DNA of 64,000 nucleotides from CAWHOW01 sp963831005 (GCA_963831005.1 CAWHOW010000046.1:1-64000); one strand, 5' to 3'. Shown: positions 1-8,904, counted from the stretch's first letter. Notes: generated by a model not told the origin, from the sequence alone. Numbers and translations are program-made.

Positions 1-150
1 ATGCTTGCATATATGGAAAAAGCTGCTCATCGTCACCGGCTGAAGCGACTGGGACTGGATGATGTATTGGAATATTGTTTCACACCTGATACAACAAACG
101 TGATCCCTTATTTAAAAGGTGATGCTTTTGTTGATGTTCTGAAAAAGTAA
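1..150 (+). CDS. Probable 2-phosphosulfolactate phosphatase (ComB), C-terminal end, partial
   Basis: The first 49 codons run in frame from base 1 to a TAA at 148-150. They are the C-terminus of a gene entering from the left edge; the ATG at base 1 is probably internal. The sequence HRLKRLGLDDVLEYCFTPDT followed by NVIPYLKGDAFVDV resembles the end of ComB proteins, which finish with a histidine/leucine-rich helix, a D-x-x-x-C segment and a VVPVL-like strand. ComB removes phosphate from 2-phosphosulfolactate in sulfolactate/coenzyme M metabolism and is common in Bacteroidota. Only the tail is visible, so the assignment rests on pattern memory and is moderate. Confidence 0.5.
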   Translation: MLAYMEKAAHRHRLKRLGLDDVLEYCFTPDTTNVIPYLKGDAFVDVLKK

Positions 151-192
151 AAACATTTAATGATTGTGTTTTCGCTGTCAATGCAAATTGTG

Positions 193-200
193 TAATTTTG
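193..200 (+). promoter_or_regulatory. Candidate Bacteroidota -7 box
   Basis: TAATTTTG fits the TAnnTTTG -7 consensus of the Bacteroidota primary sigma factor and lies about 50 nt before the ATG at 250. I see no convincing -33 TTG at the usual spacing, so this is half a promoter. Confidence 0.35.
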
Positions 201-249
201 CAGAGAGAAATTTAATCCCATTTTTGGAGAAGACTAATAAATATATATC

Positions 250-985
250 ATGGAACTTAAAGGAAATACTGTTTTAATTACCGGAGGTACATCAGGCTTA
301 GGATTAGGCTTTGCCGAAGCATTGTCTAAACTTGGAAATGTCGTAATTATCTGTGGCAGGAGGGAGGACAGGCTGAAAAAAATTAGTGAACGCATTCCAT
401 CCATTATTACTTATCGCTGCGATGTTAGTAATGAAAACGACAGAAGAGAGTTGATTGACTGGATAAAGAGGGAGTATCCTGAAGTTAATGTATTCATCAA
501 TAATGCCGGGCATACAAACAGGACAAAGAATTGATAAAAGCTTTAATCTGCTTAAGGTAAGGCAGGAAGTGGAAACAAATTTCACGGCTCCCATTTATTT
601 GTGCTCATTGTTTGTTGAACATCTGAAGACGAAGAAGTCGGCTGCAATTATCAATATCAGCTCAGGGCTGGCTTATGTGCCGCTTGCATTCATGTCTATT
701 TATTGTGCGACTAAGGCAGGGATTCACTCATTTACATTATCGCTGCGCTATCTTTTAAAGGACACAAATATCAAGGTGTTTGAAGTGGCTCCTCCGGCTG
801 TTGATACTGAATTAGGTCATGATCACCGGGGAAATGCTTCTCCATCGCATGGAGGTATCAGTGTTGATGAGTTTATGGCCGAAACCCTGCAGGCATTGAA
901 GAATGACGTCTTTGAAGCTGCCATTGGCACTGCAAAGAACCTGAAAGAAAAGAAGGAATTGCTGTTTAATATGATGAATAAATAA
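250..985 (+). pseudogene. Short-chain dehydrogenase/reductase (DltE-like), single-base frameshift
   Basis: Two overlapping frames together make one SDR. The first (250-~510) carries the cofactor motif TGGTSGLG and the NNAG motif. The second (~512-985) carries the catalytic ISSG serine and the YCATK motif (Tyr-x3-Lys), then a P-x-x-V-D-T segment typical of DltE-like oxidoreductases. Continuity is restored by dropping one base at about 505-511 (gccgggc), giving NNAG-IQTGQRID and a 244-residue protein, the normal SDR size. The first frame otherwise stops at 532-534. The gene may be truly inactivated, or the extra G/C may be a consensus error. It stands alone between comB and the HAD gene. Substrate unknown; NAD(P)-dependent oxidoreductase activity is the family function. 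Confidence 0.8.
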
Positions 986-1068
986 TGATTAATTAAGGAA
1001 GAAAATCATTACACAGTAATATGTTTTATAAAATTTATTAAGTTTAATAATATTCTTTTTAATTCTAT

Positions 1069-1572
1069 ATGATAAAAGCTTTGATATTCGACTGGGAAAA
1101 TACCGTGATGCGCGATTTCCCAAAAAGTAAAGGACCGATGTTTGAATGGGAACATGTTGAAGAAATCCCGCACGTTAAAGATGCTTTGGACGAACTCAGG
1201 CACAGCTATATTAATTGCATAGCCTCCAATGCGGGTTTTTCCGATACACTTTTAATGCGTAAAGCGTTGAAAAGAGTACATATTGTAAAATACTTTTATT
1301 TTTTCTTCACCTCGAAAGAGCTGGGTCATGAAAAGCCTGATGAACGTTTTTTCCATGCGATTTGTGATAAAATTAAAATTCATCCCGCTCAATGCATAAT
1401 GATTGGCAACGATTATAAAAAAGATATCGAAGGGGCCAAAGCAGCAGGCATGCAAACCATACTGTTCAATGAAAATTGCGCTAAGGGCAAGTTTCCTTAT
1501 GCCGATAAGATAATTAATTCAATGACGGAACTGATAGGTATGGTTAAGGAATTGGATAATAAAATTGAGTAA
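1069..1572 (+). CDS. HAD-superfamily hydrolase
   Basis: A 167-residue HAD-fold phosphatase-like protein. Motif I is FDWENT (nucleophile Asp8); the usual second Asp of DxD is replaced by Glu10. Motif II is SN (Ser53), motif III is the Lys89 of HEKP, and motif IV is GNDYKKD (Asp115/Asp119) for Mg2+ binding. The small cap between motifs I and II and the EKP-x-x-x-F pattern suggest the HAD-IA group, whose members dephosphorylate small metabolites; the substrate cannot be read from sequence. The start at 1069 is the first ATG and puts motif I at the N-terminus as expected. It stands alone, followed by a 12-bp palindrome and a dispersed repeat. Confidence 0.8.
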   Translation: MIKALIFDWENTVMRDFPKSKGPMFEWEHVEEIPHVKDALDELRHSYINCIASNAGFSDTLLMRKALKRVHIVKYFYFFFTSKELGHEKPDERFFHAICDKIKIHPAQCIMIGNDYKKDIEGAKAAGMQTILFNENCAKGKFPYADKIINSMTELIGMVKELDNKIE

Positions 1573-1602
1573 TAGATATTAAGTTAATTAGTTACTTGCC
1601 TG

Positions 1603-1614
1603 CCTGCCGGCAGG
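1603..1614. repeat. 12-bp perfect palindrome after the HAD gene
   Basis: CCTGCCGGCAGG is a perfect palindrome preceded by further TGCC steps and followed by TTATTT. It lies 30 nt after the HAD stop and could act as a weak terminator. Similar CCTGCC/GGCAGG motifs recur at 19432-19462 and 50386-50402. Confidence 0.5.
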
Positions 1615-1637
1615 TTATTTAAACCACAAGAGTTACA

Positions 1638-1734
1638 CCGTCTGTCACGATGAGGAGTTCCGCTTTCTTTCGATACGCGGAGTTTATCCTGACGAAGGAA
1701 GGGCTACTCAAGATGACGCGGGACGTATAGAAGC
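1638..1734. repeat. Dispersed intergenic repeat, copy 1
   Basis: This copy shares the core tgaggagt(t/c)ccgctttc, then cgcggagtttatcctga and gacgcgggacgt, with copies at 5153-5212 (inverted), 19629-19755 and 28155-28232 (inverted). It ends six bases from the stop of the minus-strand YVTN gene. No coding potential is evident. It looks like a short palindromic dispersed element; mobility is inferred only from copy number. Confidence 0.7.
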
Positions 1735-1739
1735 GTTGG

Positions 1740-2951
1740 TTAGCCCTTAACAAACTTCCTAACCACCACCCCTTTTTCTGTTGTTGCCTTTATAAAATAG
1801 ACGCCGCCTGAAAAACCACTGCAATCAATGGTTTTAGCAGTGGTTGTATAAAGCAGCCTTCCTGTAATATCCGTAATCTCTATTTCTTTTATTTGCACAT
1901 CCGTTTGTATTTGCAAAATATTGATAGCAGGATTGGGATAAATAGAAATATTTTCATATTCTGTGTTTTGCGGATTAATACCAACATTAGCAATTGAAAT
2001 AAAATTCCCAAATGCATACGGATAATTACCAACCGAAACTGTAGCAGTAATAGTATTAGTAGCAGTGCTAATTACACTTACTGAATTAGAACCTTCATTT
2101 GCAACATATACCTTGCTTCCATCGGGGGTTACAGATATACCAGCAGGCTCAGAATCATTACCAATTGAAATTGTTGCTGTAACAGTATTGCTAACAGTAT
2201 TTATAACATCTACCGTACCGGCATCACTATTCGCAACATATACTTGGCTTCCATCGGGGCTTATACATATACCAGAAGGACCAGAACCAACTTTAATTTT
2301 AGCCGAAACAGTATTTGTAGCGGTGTTTATTACTTTTACGGTATCAGCAGTCGTAACATATAGCTTACTTCCATCATGGCTCACACACATGCCACCAGCA
2401 CTAACTGCAATTGAATCTGTAAGAGTATTAGTAGCAGTATTTATTATATGTACTGAACTAGTACCCCCATTCTCAACATATAACTTGCTTCCGTCAGGGC
2501 TTATAGCTACACCATACGGTTGATTAAAACCTGTAATAGTAGCCGTAATAGCATTAGTAGATGTGTTTATTACACTTACTGTATTTGTAAATCCATTTGT
2601 TGCAACATATACCTTGCTTCCATCTGGGCTCACACACACACCATCAGTACCAGAAGAACCCCAAGGGCCAATAGTAATTGTAGCCGAAACAGTATTTGTA
2701 GCTGTGTTTATTACACTTACTGTCAAATCAGCATAATTCGTAACATATACTGTGCTTCCATTAGGGCTCACAGATACACCCATCGGTTTATAACCAACCG
2801 GAATTGTAGCTATAACAGCATTGGTTGCACAGTTTATTACACTTACTGTACCTGGAGTTAATCCATCACCCACATTCGTTATGTATGCGGTTTGTGCTTT
2901 TCCGCACAAGCCAATAGCGGCGAGCATAATTAAAAATGTAATTTTTTTCAT
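1740..2951 (-). CDS. Secreted YVTN beta-propeller protein with T9SS type A sorting domain
   Basis: The 403-residue product starts at MKKITFLIMLAAIGLCGKAQ, a signal peptide; an ATG eight codons upstream is less likely because it would precede the Lys-rich n-region. Residues ~25-315 are about seven repeats of the YVTN type (xPxGxxxSPDGSKVYVxN...VINTATNTVxATI), which fold as a beta-propeller and usually mediate binding rather than catalysis. The last ~75 residues (ISIYPNPAINIL ... GGVYFIKATT ... KFVKG) are a T9SS type A sorting domain, so the protein should be exported and attached to, or released from, the cell surface. It is monocistronic, with a dispersed repeat directly downstream. The exact ligand is unknown. 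Confidence 0.88.
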   Translation of the reverse strand: MKKITFLIMLAAIGLCGKAQTAYITNVGDGLTPGTVSVINCATNAVIATIPVGYKPMGVSVSPNGSTVYVTNYADLTVSVINTATNTVSATITIGPWGSSGTDGVCVSPDGSKVYVATNGFTNTVSVINTSTNAITATITGFNQPYGVAISPDGSKLYVENGGTSSVHIINTATNTLTDSIAVSAGGMCVSHDGSKLYVTTADTVKVINTATNTVSAKIKVGSGPSGICISPDGSQVYVANSDAGTVDVINTVSNTVTATISIGNDSEPAGISVTPDGSKVYVANEGSNSVSVISTATNTITATVSVGNYPYAFGNFISIANVGINPQNTEYENISIYPNPAINILQIQTDVQIKEIEITDITGRLLYTTTAKTIDCSGFSGGVYFIKATTEKGVVVRKFVKG

Positions 2952-2998
2952 ACGTTTTATATTTTGGTTAAACAATAATTTATTTTTTCACATAACGA

Positions 2999-3029
2999 GA
3001 CATTCGAAGTCTTAAAGACTTCGAATGTC
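2999..3029 (-). terminator. 13-bp perfect inverted repeat downstream of the 3043-3792 gene
   Basis: GACATTCGAAGTC, loop TTAAA, then the exact complement. It begins 13 nt past the stop of the minus-strand gene and sits before the start of the next minus-strand gene. The stem is perfect, but the following T-run on the minus strand is poor, so termination is plausible rather than certain. Confidence 0.45.
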
Positions 3030-3042
3030 TTTCAGTTCTGTT

Positions 3043-3792
3043 TTAATAGATAGCTGCCACCACTTTAATAATATCCGATTGCACGCCTACGGGTTTATCT
3101 TTTTCAAAATATTGCAGCTTGTACATGCGGGTTTCGGGCTGTGTTCCGGCATTTTTACGTGTATCGACAAAAGGCGAATAATTATAACGCCCGTATTCAA
3201 CCCAGGTTATCACGGCCTCGACATCAACCTTGGCTCCTGCCACGGGGGCGGCGGCAGGGGCGTTTACATAAACTATAACACCATCGGCATCGCCTTTTGT
3301 CCATTTAATTTTAATTTCAATACCGCTATTTTCAACTACTTTACCAGCGGGTTTAAGCACGGTTTTTTCTAAAGGAGTAATACTGCCTGCACTTTTGCCC
3401 GGGGCAATAATTTTAAGCGACTGCCCTATGGCTTCGGTATAATTTGCACTATTTTTAATAAGCTGCACTGTAGTTTCAATCCTTGAAATAATTCCTGCCG
3501 GAACCTGTACCGGGGTTGCGGGCAGCACGGGCGATGCCGGATAATTTGTAATAACTGTACCAATTTTTCCTTTTAATAGAGTATTTTTATATTCTGTGCG
3601 CTGGTGCAACTCAGCCTTGAACATATCTTCCATATCGAGCAGGTATTTACATGCCAGATAGTCGTTCTCAATTGCTGCAATTTGAGCGGGTGTTAGCCCC
3701 AGGCTTGCGCCTATGGCTTGTAAGCGCTGTGAAAAGTTGAACATCCAGCCTTCAATGTCTCTTTCGCCATTTGGCAGATAATGATAGTCCAT
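3043..3792 (-). CDS. Uncharacterised protein with C-terminal fibronectin III-like region
   Basis: A 249-residue protein with no signal peptide or membrane segment. The N-terminal ~80 residues are helical (DIEGWMFNFSQRLQAIG...LGLTPAQIAAIENDY). A middle segment reads SANYTEAIGQSLKII, and the C-terminal half is beta-rich (IEIKIKWTKGDADGVIVYV ... SPFVDTR ... PETRMYKLQYFEKDKPVGVQ). From memory this pattern, with N-Y-T-E-A-I-G, D-G-(V/I)-x-(I/V)-Y, P-(F/Y)-V-D and (E/P)-x-R-x-Y, belongs to an uncharacterised family frequent in Bacteroidota and other environmental bacteria; I know of no tested function. It lies next to the 168-bp tandem repeat and the 21-bp array at 4225, like the 41145 gene next to the array at 42174. 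Start is the first ATG, with an A/T-rich leader. Confidence 0.7.
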   Translation of the reverse strand: MDYHYLPNGERDIEGWMFNFSQRLQAIGASLGLTPAQIAAIENDYLACKYLLDMEDMFKAELHQRTEYKNTLLKGKIGTVITNYPASPVLPATPVQVPAGIISRIETTVQLIKNSANYTEAIGQSLKIIAPGKSAGSITPLEKTVLKPAGKVVENSGIEIKIKWTKGDADGVIVYVNAPAAAPVAGAKVDVEAVITWVEYGRYNYSPFVDTRKNAGTQPETRMYKLQYFEKDKPVGVQSDIIKVVAAIY

Positions 3793-3852
3793 ATTTTTTT
3801 ATTTTTTTGGTTAATACTTGCCGGCACTATTGCAGGCTTAATTTATTAGGTT

Positions 3853-4188
3853 TAATACATAAACACTTCGGTATATTTTTAAAGTATGGGACTAAAGTCC
3901 CCGATAATAGCTGGATTTATCCATAACCCCAGACTTAAGTCTGGGGTTATGCAAACAGCCTTCAAATATTGGGCTTTAGCCCTGAAAAGTATCATCATAT
4001 TAAAAAAATTACTGAACTATTAATACATAAACACTTCGGTATATTTTTAAAGTATGGGACTAAAGTCCCCGATAATAGCTGGATTTATCCATAACCCCAG
4101 ACTTAAGTCTGGGGTTATGCAAACAGCCTTCAAATATTGGGCTTTAGCCCTGAAAAGTATCATCGTATTAAAAAAATTACTGAACTAT
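3853..4188. repeat. Tandem duplication of a 168-bp palindrome-bearing unit
   Basis: Positions 3853-4020 and 4021-4188 are near-identical; I noticed one difference (cat-c-a versus cat-c-g near 4005/4173). Each copy carries GGGACTAAAGTCCC (3888-3901), a perfect 30-bp palindrome (3922-3951, repeated at 4090-4119) centred on GACTTAAGTC, and GGGCTTTAGCCC (3971-3982). The first two palindrome centres are 42 bp apart, the third about 40 bp further on. No coding potential. The unit length equals eight times 21. Confidence 0.9.
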
Positions 4189-4224
4189 TGATACATAAGC
4201 ATAAGGTAATTTGTTGCCTGCAAC

Positions 4225-4497
4225 ACTCCCCGTAGCAATTGCCAAACTGTTCCACGCACATGCGTAGCCCTTCCACGCACAGGGAGTACTCTTCCACGCA
4301 CATGCGTAGCTCTTCCACGCACAGGGGAAACTCTTCGCGGCAACTGCTAAACTGTTCCACGCATAGGGAGAACTCTTTGCAGCAATTGCTAAACTCTTCC
4401 ACGCACAGGGATAACTCCCCGCAGCAACTGCTGAACTGTTCCACGCACATGCGTGGAGTTCCGTGGGAACTGCTAAACTGCTCGTAGAAACTTTAGT
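4225..4497. repeat. 21-bp-pitch tandem array A (13 units)
   Basis: Thirteen consecutive 21-nt units of two interleaved types. One begins ACT(c/g)TTCCACGCACA and ends gggagta or tgcgta. The other reads ACTC(t/c)(t/c)CGCAGCAATTGC followed by taa. Many units contain short inverted repeats (GCAATTGC, CGCAcaTGCG). Because 21 is divisible by three, long open frames appear on both strands (for example a minus-strand heptad with CAWKS and CAWNSLA), but I do not regard them as proven genes. The pitch is shared with arrays at 20546, 31257, 42174 and 57942, whose sequences differ. Confidence 0.9.
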
Positions 4498-4734
4498 GAA
4501 CCCCGATGCAAAAGATTTATTCCTGTTACAGGATGCTAAAGCACAGTGGTAAACCTGCATTTCAGCCTTGCCTCGCTGTGAAATGTTAAAGTAACCGGGC
4601 TTGTAAGATATGCGGGTTGAATAAGGTAATAGAAAATAGGGTTTAATGCAGGTGGCTTCCCGTAAGCTTACAGTTCCAGAGTGGGATATATTAAAATGCG
4701 TTGTTGGCATTATTGGTAATTTTAAGATAATCAC

Positions 4735-5349
4735 TTATCTTTTTTCTATCTAACCCCAAAAATCCAACATCAGATAAGATTGACAAATGTAGAAATTATT
4801 CTTTATTCAATAGCAAATATTTTTAACAATTATTTAAGAAATCATTAACAAATAATCTCAAATGCTAATATAATAAAGGGAGTAGTAGGCAGTTGCCAGT
4901 CCGCAATTGGCAATGAATGACCATTAATGACAATAAATGACTATTTTAGAAGGAGGCAGTAAGCAGGAGCAGTAGGCAGTAGGCAAAAAAGAGAATGACA
5001 ACTAATGACCTAATGACAATGGATGACAGGAAGTAAATAACGAATATCGAACAAGGAATAATGAATTAAGAACTGCTTACTGCCCCTGCCTTCTTTTCAC
5101 CGATTACAGTTTACTTATTACCGATTACTAATGACATAATGACAGCCCCGTTATTCACGGGATAAACTCCGCGTCTCGAAGGAAAGCGGGACTCCTCAGA
5201 CTGACGGCAGTTATCAGCATTTTCAGTGCAATCAGTGTTCCTGGTAAAGAACAATTAAATAATCGAACAATTGAACAAACGAATGAAGAACTTAATATCC
5301 TATTATCCTATTAACCTATTAACTCAATAACCAATAACTCAATACACTC
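4735..5349. other. Gene-free stretch, low complexity
   Basis: No gene seen. From ~4905 to 5140 the sequence is a degenerate run of AATGAC/TAATGACA-like steps with GCAGTAGGCAGTAGGCA near 4965. Positions 5220-5349 are A/T-rich with ATTAACCTATTAA-like repeats. A dispersed-repeat copy lies at 5153-5212. Confidence 0.6.
5153..5212. repeat. Dispersed intergenic repeat, copy 2 (inverted)
   Basis: Reads ttcacgggataaactccgcg then tctcgaaggaaagcgggact and cctcagactgacggcag. Its reverse complement matches the core of the copies at 1638 and 19629. Confidence 0.7.
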
Positions 5350-7089
5350 TTATTTTAACTTCATCGATTCCACTATCCCTTTAATTTTTGTATCAAGTAT
5401 AGCATAGGTTTCGTCAAATTTGGAGGCATCAGTTAAAGGAGCTTTCACCCCGAAATAGAATTTAATTTTTGGCTCCGTGCCCGAAGGGCGAACAGTTATT
5501 TTGCTCCCATCCTTCAGGAAGAACTGCAATACATCGGATGTTGGCAGGTTGATTATATGTTCCTTTTTATTCACAAGGTCAAATTCCCTGTTGAATTTAT
5601 AATCTTTTATCATGATTACTTCCTGTCCGTTAATTGTTGCAGGCGGAGTATTCCTGTAATCTATCATCATCTGGCTTATTTCTTCGGCGCCTTCTTGCCC
5701 TTTCCTGGTAAGCGAAAGCAGTGTTTCTTTATACAGCCCGAATTGAGTGTAAATATCAATCAGCAACTGGTACATAGTTTTGCCTTTGCTTGCAGCCCAT
5801 GCAGCAGTTTCGGCTATCATGCAGCAGGAAATAACGGCATCCTTATCCCTTACAAAATCGCTAACCAGGTAGCCGTAGCTTTCCTCTCCTCCGCCAATGA
5901 ATGTTTTCTTTCCTTCATTTTGCTTTATGATCTCGGCAATATATTTGAAGCCTGTAAGCACATCTTTGCTTTCTACACCAATTGAGTTTGCTATATCTTT
6001 CAGCAGTTCGGAAGTAACAATTGTCTTTACTATATATTCTTTACCTGTAAGCTTTTGCTTTTCTTTCCATGCATTCACAAGGTAATAGATAAGCAGTGAT
6101 GCAGTTTGGTTTCCATTTAATAGAATGAATTCGCCCGCATTGTTCTTCACTGCAACGCCCACTCTGTCGGCATCAGGGTCGGTTCCCAGTAAAATATCGG
6201 CATCAGTTTCTCTGGCTTTCTTCAGCGCAAGCTCAAGTGTAGCTGGTTCTTCAGGGTTCGGCGATTTAACAGTAGGAAAGTTGCCATCAATAACGTTCTG
6301 TTCATCAACAGGGATAATATTTGTGAAACCGGCTTGCTTTAATGCCTTAGGAACAAGATAAACACCGCTGCCATGAATAGGCGTGTAAACAATCTTTAAG
6401 GTGTTATGCGCCGCAATGATCTCGGAATTCAGTGAAAGACCTTTTACTCTGGCCAAATAAGCTTTATCAATTTCTTCTCCAATTATTTCAATGTTTGCTT
6501 TAATGGCATTCATTTTAACATCAGCAATGCTTTTGATCTTCTGCACTTCGGCAATAACATTCACATCGTGCGGATGCACCAGTTGGCCACCATCGTCCCA
6601 GTAAACTTTATAACCGTTGTATTCTTTAGGATTGTGCGATGCAGTTATAACAACCCCGCTCTGGCATTGCAGATGCCTTACGGTAAATGAAAGCAAAGGA
6701 GTAGGGTGAAGTTCCTTAAAAAGAAAAACCTTGATGCCATTGGCAGAAAGTACATCAGCAGTTATCTGTGCAAACTCCCTGCTGTTATTTCTTGAATCGA
6801 ATGCAATGGCTACTTTTAACTGTTTAAGCTTGGGGAACATCAGCAAGAGGTAATTTGCAAGTCCCTGTGTTGCCATAGCAACAGTATATTTATTCATGCG
6901 GTTTGTTCCGGCTCCCATTATGCCGCGCAACCCGCCTGTTCCGAATTCAAGTTCGCGATAAAAGGCGTCAGTCAATTCTTTAGTGTCGTTATCTATCAGA
7001 TATTGAACCCGCTTTTTTGTTTCTTCATCAAAATCACCGCTAAGCCAGTTCTTAGCTTTGGCAAGAATGGCGCTGTCAATTTCACTCAT
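5350..7089 (-). CDS. Alpha-D-phosphohexomutase (phosphoglucomutase/phosphomannomutase)
   Basis: A 579-residue cytosolic enzyme interconverting hexose-1- and 6-phosphates, which supplies glucose-1-phosphate for nucleotide sugars. All four family signatures are present: the phosphoserine loop TASHNP (Ser151), the Mg2+ loop DPDADR (~304-308), the sugar-binding GGGEESYGY (~399-407) and the phosphate-binding RPSGTEPK near the C-terminus. Length and the GTGGLRG motif near residue 50 fit the PGM2/PgcA-type subgroup. It is the last gene of a minus-strand operon after rfbD (12-nt gap), uxs and ugd, matching a role in feeding UDP-sugar and dTDP-rhamnose synthesis. Glucose or mannose preference cannot be decided here. 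Confidence 0.93.
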   Translation of the reverse strand: MSEIDSAILAKAKNWLSGDFDEETKKRVQYLIDNDTKELTDAFYRELEFGTGGLRGIMGAGTNRMNKYTVAMATQGLANYLLLMFPKLKQLKVAIAFDSRNNSREFAQITADVLSANGIKVFLFKELHPTPLLSFTVRHLQCQSGVVITASHNPKEYNGYKVYWDDGGQLVHPHDVNVIAEVQKIKSIADVKMNAIKANIEIIGEEIDKAYLARVKGLSLNSEIIAAHNTLKIVYTPIHGSGVYLVPKALKQAGFTNIIPVDEQNVIDGNFPTVKSPNPEEPATLELALKKARETDADILLGTDPDADRVGVAVKNNAGEFILLNGNQTASLLIYYLVNAWKEKQKLTGKEYIVKTIVTSELLKDIANSIGVESKDVLTGFKYIAEIIKQNEGKKTFIGGGEESYGYLVSDFVRDKDAVISCCMIAETAAWAASKGKTMYQLLIDIYTQFGLYKETLLSLTRKGQEGAEEISQMMIDYRNTPPATINGQEVIMIKDYKFNREFDLVNKKEHIINLPTSDVLQFFLKDGSKITVRPSGTEPKIKFYFGVKAPLTDASKFDETYAILDTKIKGIVESMKLK

Positions 7090-7101
7090 AATAAAAATAG
7101 T

Positions 7102-7962
7102 TTAACTGTTGATCTTTCTGATACACTCTTTCAGGCTGTCTTTCCAGTGAGGAATAACAAGGTTGAACTGCTTCTTTATCTTTGATTTATTAAGGACACT
7201 GTATTGAGGGCGCACTGCTGCAGTGGGATAATCTTTTGTTTCAATAGGCGTGATGGTGCATTGAATTTTTGCAAATTCGGTTATTTCTCTGGCAAAATCG
7301 TACCAGCTTGTAACACCTTCGTTGGAGTAATTGAATATCTCTGATTTATTATTAGCATGATATGTTGGAACAATATCCAAAATTGTTTTAGCAAGATCCT
7401 TTGCATAAGTGGGATTCCCAATTTGATCATAAACAACATTCAGAGCACCCTTTTCTTTGGCAGCTTTAATAATAGTCTTCACAAAATTACTGCCATAAGA
7501 TGAATACAACCATGAAGTGCGGATGATGATACTCTTGTGTGCATTAAATATAACTTCAACTTCACCGTCAAGTTTTGTTTTGCCATAAACAGATTTCGGA
7601 TTGGTCATATCGCCTTCTGAATATGGTTTGCAGTTCCTTCCATCGAAAACATAATCAGTGGAAATATGCACCAATAAAGCGTTTTGACTTGAGGAAAATT
7701 CTGACAGATATTTAACGGCTGTAGCATTGATCTGAATTGCCTTTGCTTTCTCCGATTCGGCTTTGTCAACAGCAGTATAAGCGGCACAGTTTATTATACA
7801 TTGAAATTTATTCTTTGCAAAATATTTTCCCAATGCATCATAATTAGTGATATCAAGTTCATCAATATCAGTAAAAGTGAAATTCAGGTTTTTATATAAT
7901 GGCGACAGCTCTCTAATTTCACTGCCCAATTGTCCGTTTGCGCCGGTGATAAGAATATTCAT
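7102..7962 (-). CDS. rfbD: dTDP-4-dehydrorhamnose reductase
   Basis: A 286-residue extended-SDR enzyme that reduces dTDP-4-dehydro-L-rhamnose to dTDP-L-rhamnose for cell-surface glycans. Visible features are the NAD(P) loop GANGQLG (residues 7-13), NCAAYTAVDKAE (58-69), STDYVFDG (101-108) with the catalytic Thr/Ser, and the catalytic YGKTK (Tyr126, Lys130). Length is typical. It is third in the ugd-uxs-rfbD-pgm operon, six nt after uxs. The other rhamnose genes (rfbA, B, C) are not in this window, so they must lie elsewhere if the pathway is complete. Confidence 0.92.
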   Translation of the reverse strand: MNILITGANGQLGSEIRELSPLYKNLNFTFTDIDELDITNYDALGKYFAKNKFQCIINCAAYTAVDKAESEKAKAIQINATAVKYLSEFSSSQNALLVHISTDYVFDGRNCKPYSEGDMTNPKSVYGKTKLDGEVEVIFNAHKSIIIRTSWLYSSYGSNFVKTIIKAAKEKGALNVVYDQIGNPTYAKDLAKTILDIVPTYHANNKSEIFNYSNEGVTSWYDFAREITEFAKIQCTITPIETKDYPTAAVRPQYSVLNKSKIKKQFNLVIPHWKDSLKECIRKINS

Positions 7963-7968
7963 CGTTTA

Positions 7969-8904
7969 TTAAATTATACCTTTGAAATAATCTATAGTTT
8001 TCATCAAACCTTCTTCCAGGTTGATTTTAGGTTCCCAGTTCAATTCCTTTTTGGCAATTGAAATATCGGGTTGCCGCTGCGTTGGATCATCTTCAGGCAA
8101 AGGCATGAAGATAATTTTTGATTTGGATTTCGTAAGATTAATTATATTTTCGGCCAGTTCCTTAATGGTAAACTCATTTGGATTACCTGCATTCATGGGT
8201 CCGATAAAATTATCAGGAGTTTTCATCATACGGATCATTACTTCAATCAGATCATCCACATAACAAAAACTTCTTGACTGAGAACCATCACCATAGATAG
8301 TAATGTCGTTTCCTTTTAATGCCTGTACAATAAAGTTTGAAATAACCCTGCCATCATTAGGATGCATGCGGGGCCCGTAGGTGTTAAATATTCTGAGGAT
8401 CTTTATATTGACATCATTCTGCCTATGATAGTTCATGAATAACGCTTCAGCACAACGTTTGCCTTCATCATAACAAGCCCTGATACCAATAGGATTAACG
8501 TTACCCCAATAAGTTTCAGTTTGAGGATGAATTTCAGGGTCACCATATACTTCACTGGTTGAAGCCTGCAATATCTTTGCACGAATACGCTTAGCCAACC
8601 CAAGCATATTAATTGCACCCATAACAGAAGTTTTAATTGTCTTGATAGGGTTATACTGATAATGAATAGGGGAGGCGGGGCAGGCTAAGTTATATATTTC
8701 ATCCACTTCAATAAAAAAAGGCATCGTTACATCATGCCTGATGAGCTCAAAATATGGATTGGTTAAAAGATGAACAACATTCTGCTTTTGTCCGGTAAAA
8801 TAATTGTCAAGACAAATTACTTCATTCCCATCATTTAACAACCTTTCGCAAAGATGTGAACCTAGAAAACCTGCACCTCCGGTAACCAGAATTTTTTTCT
8901 TCAT
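7969..8904 (-). CDS. UDP-glucuronate decarboxylase (UDP-xylose synthase)
   Basis: A 311-residue extended SDR. The Rossmann motif is GGAGFLGSH (9-17). The UXS-type stretch YNLACPASPIHYQYNP (71-86) and TSEVYGDP distinguish it from the 4-epimerases, and the catalytic pair is Tyr145/Lys149 (ACYDEGKR). It decarboxylates UDP-glucuronate to UDP-xylose through a bound NAD+ cycle. The gene directly upstream, ugd, makes its substrate, which strongly supports the call. Cytosolic; 12 nt after ugd and six nt before rfbD. Confidence 0.93.
   Translation of the reverse strand: MKKKILVTGGAGFLGSHLCERLLNDGNEVICLDNYFTGQKQNVVHLLTNPYFELIRHDVTMPFFIEVDEIYNLACPASPIHYQYNPIKTIKTSVMGAINMLGLAKRIRAKILQASTSEVYGDPEIHPQTETYWGNVNPIGIRACYDEGKRCAEALFMNYHRQNDVNIKILRIFNTYGPRMHPNDGRVISNFIVQALKGNDITIYGDGSQSRSFCYVDDLIEVMIRMMKTPDNFIGPMNAGNPNEFTIKELAENIINLTKSKSKIIFMPLPEDDPTQRQPDISIAKKELNWEPKINLEEGLMKTIDYFKGII

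Noticed and set aside
2065..2861. Plus-strand open frames over the YVTN gene
   Set aside because: Antisense shadows of a regular repeat; the minus-strand product has a signal peptide and a sorting domain.
4177..4734. 185-codon minus-strand gene through array A
   Set aside because: The open frame is mostly array. The first ~80 codons might be coding (MPTTHFNISHSG...), but there is no recognisable family, so it is only mentioned in a finding.
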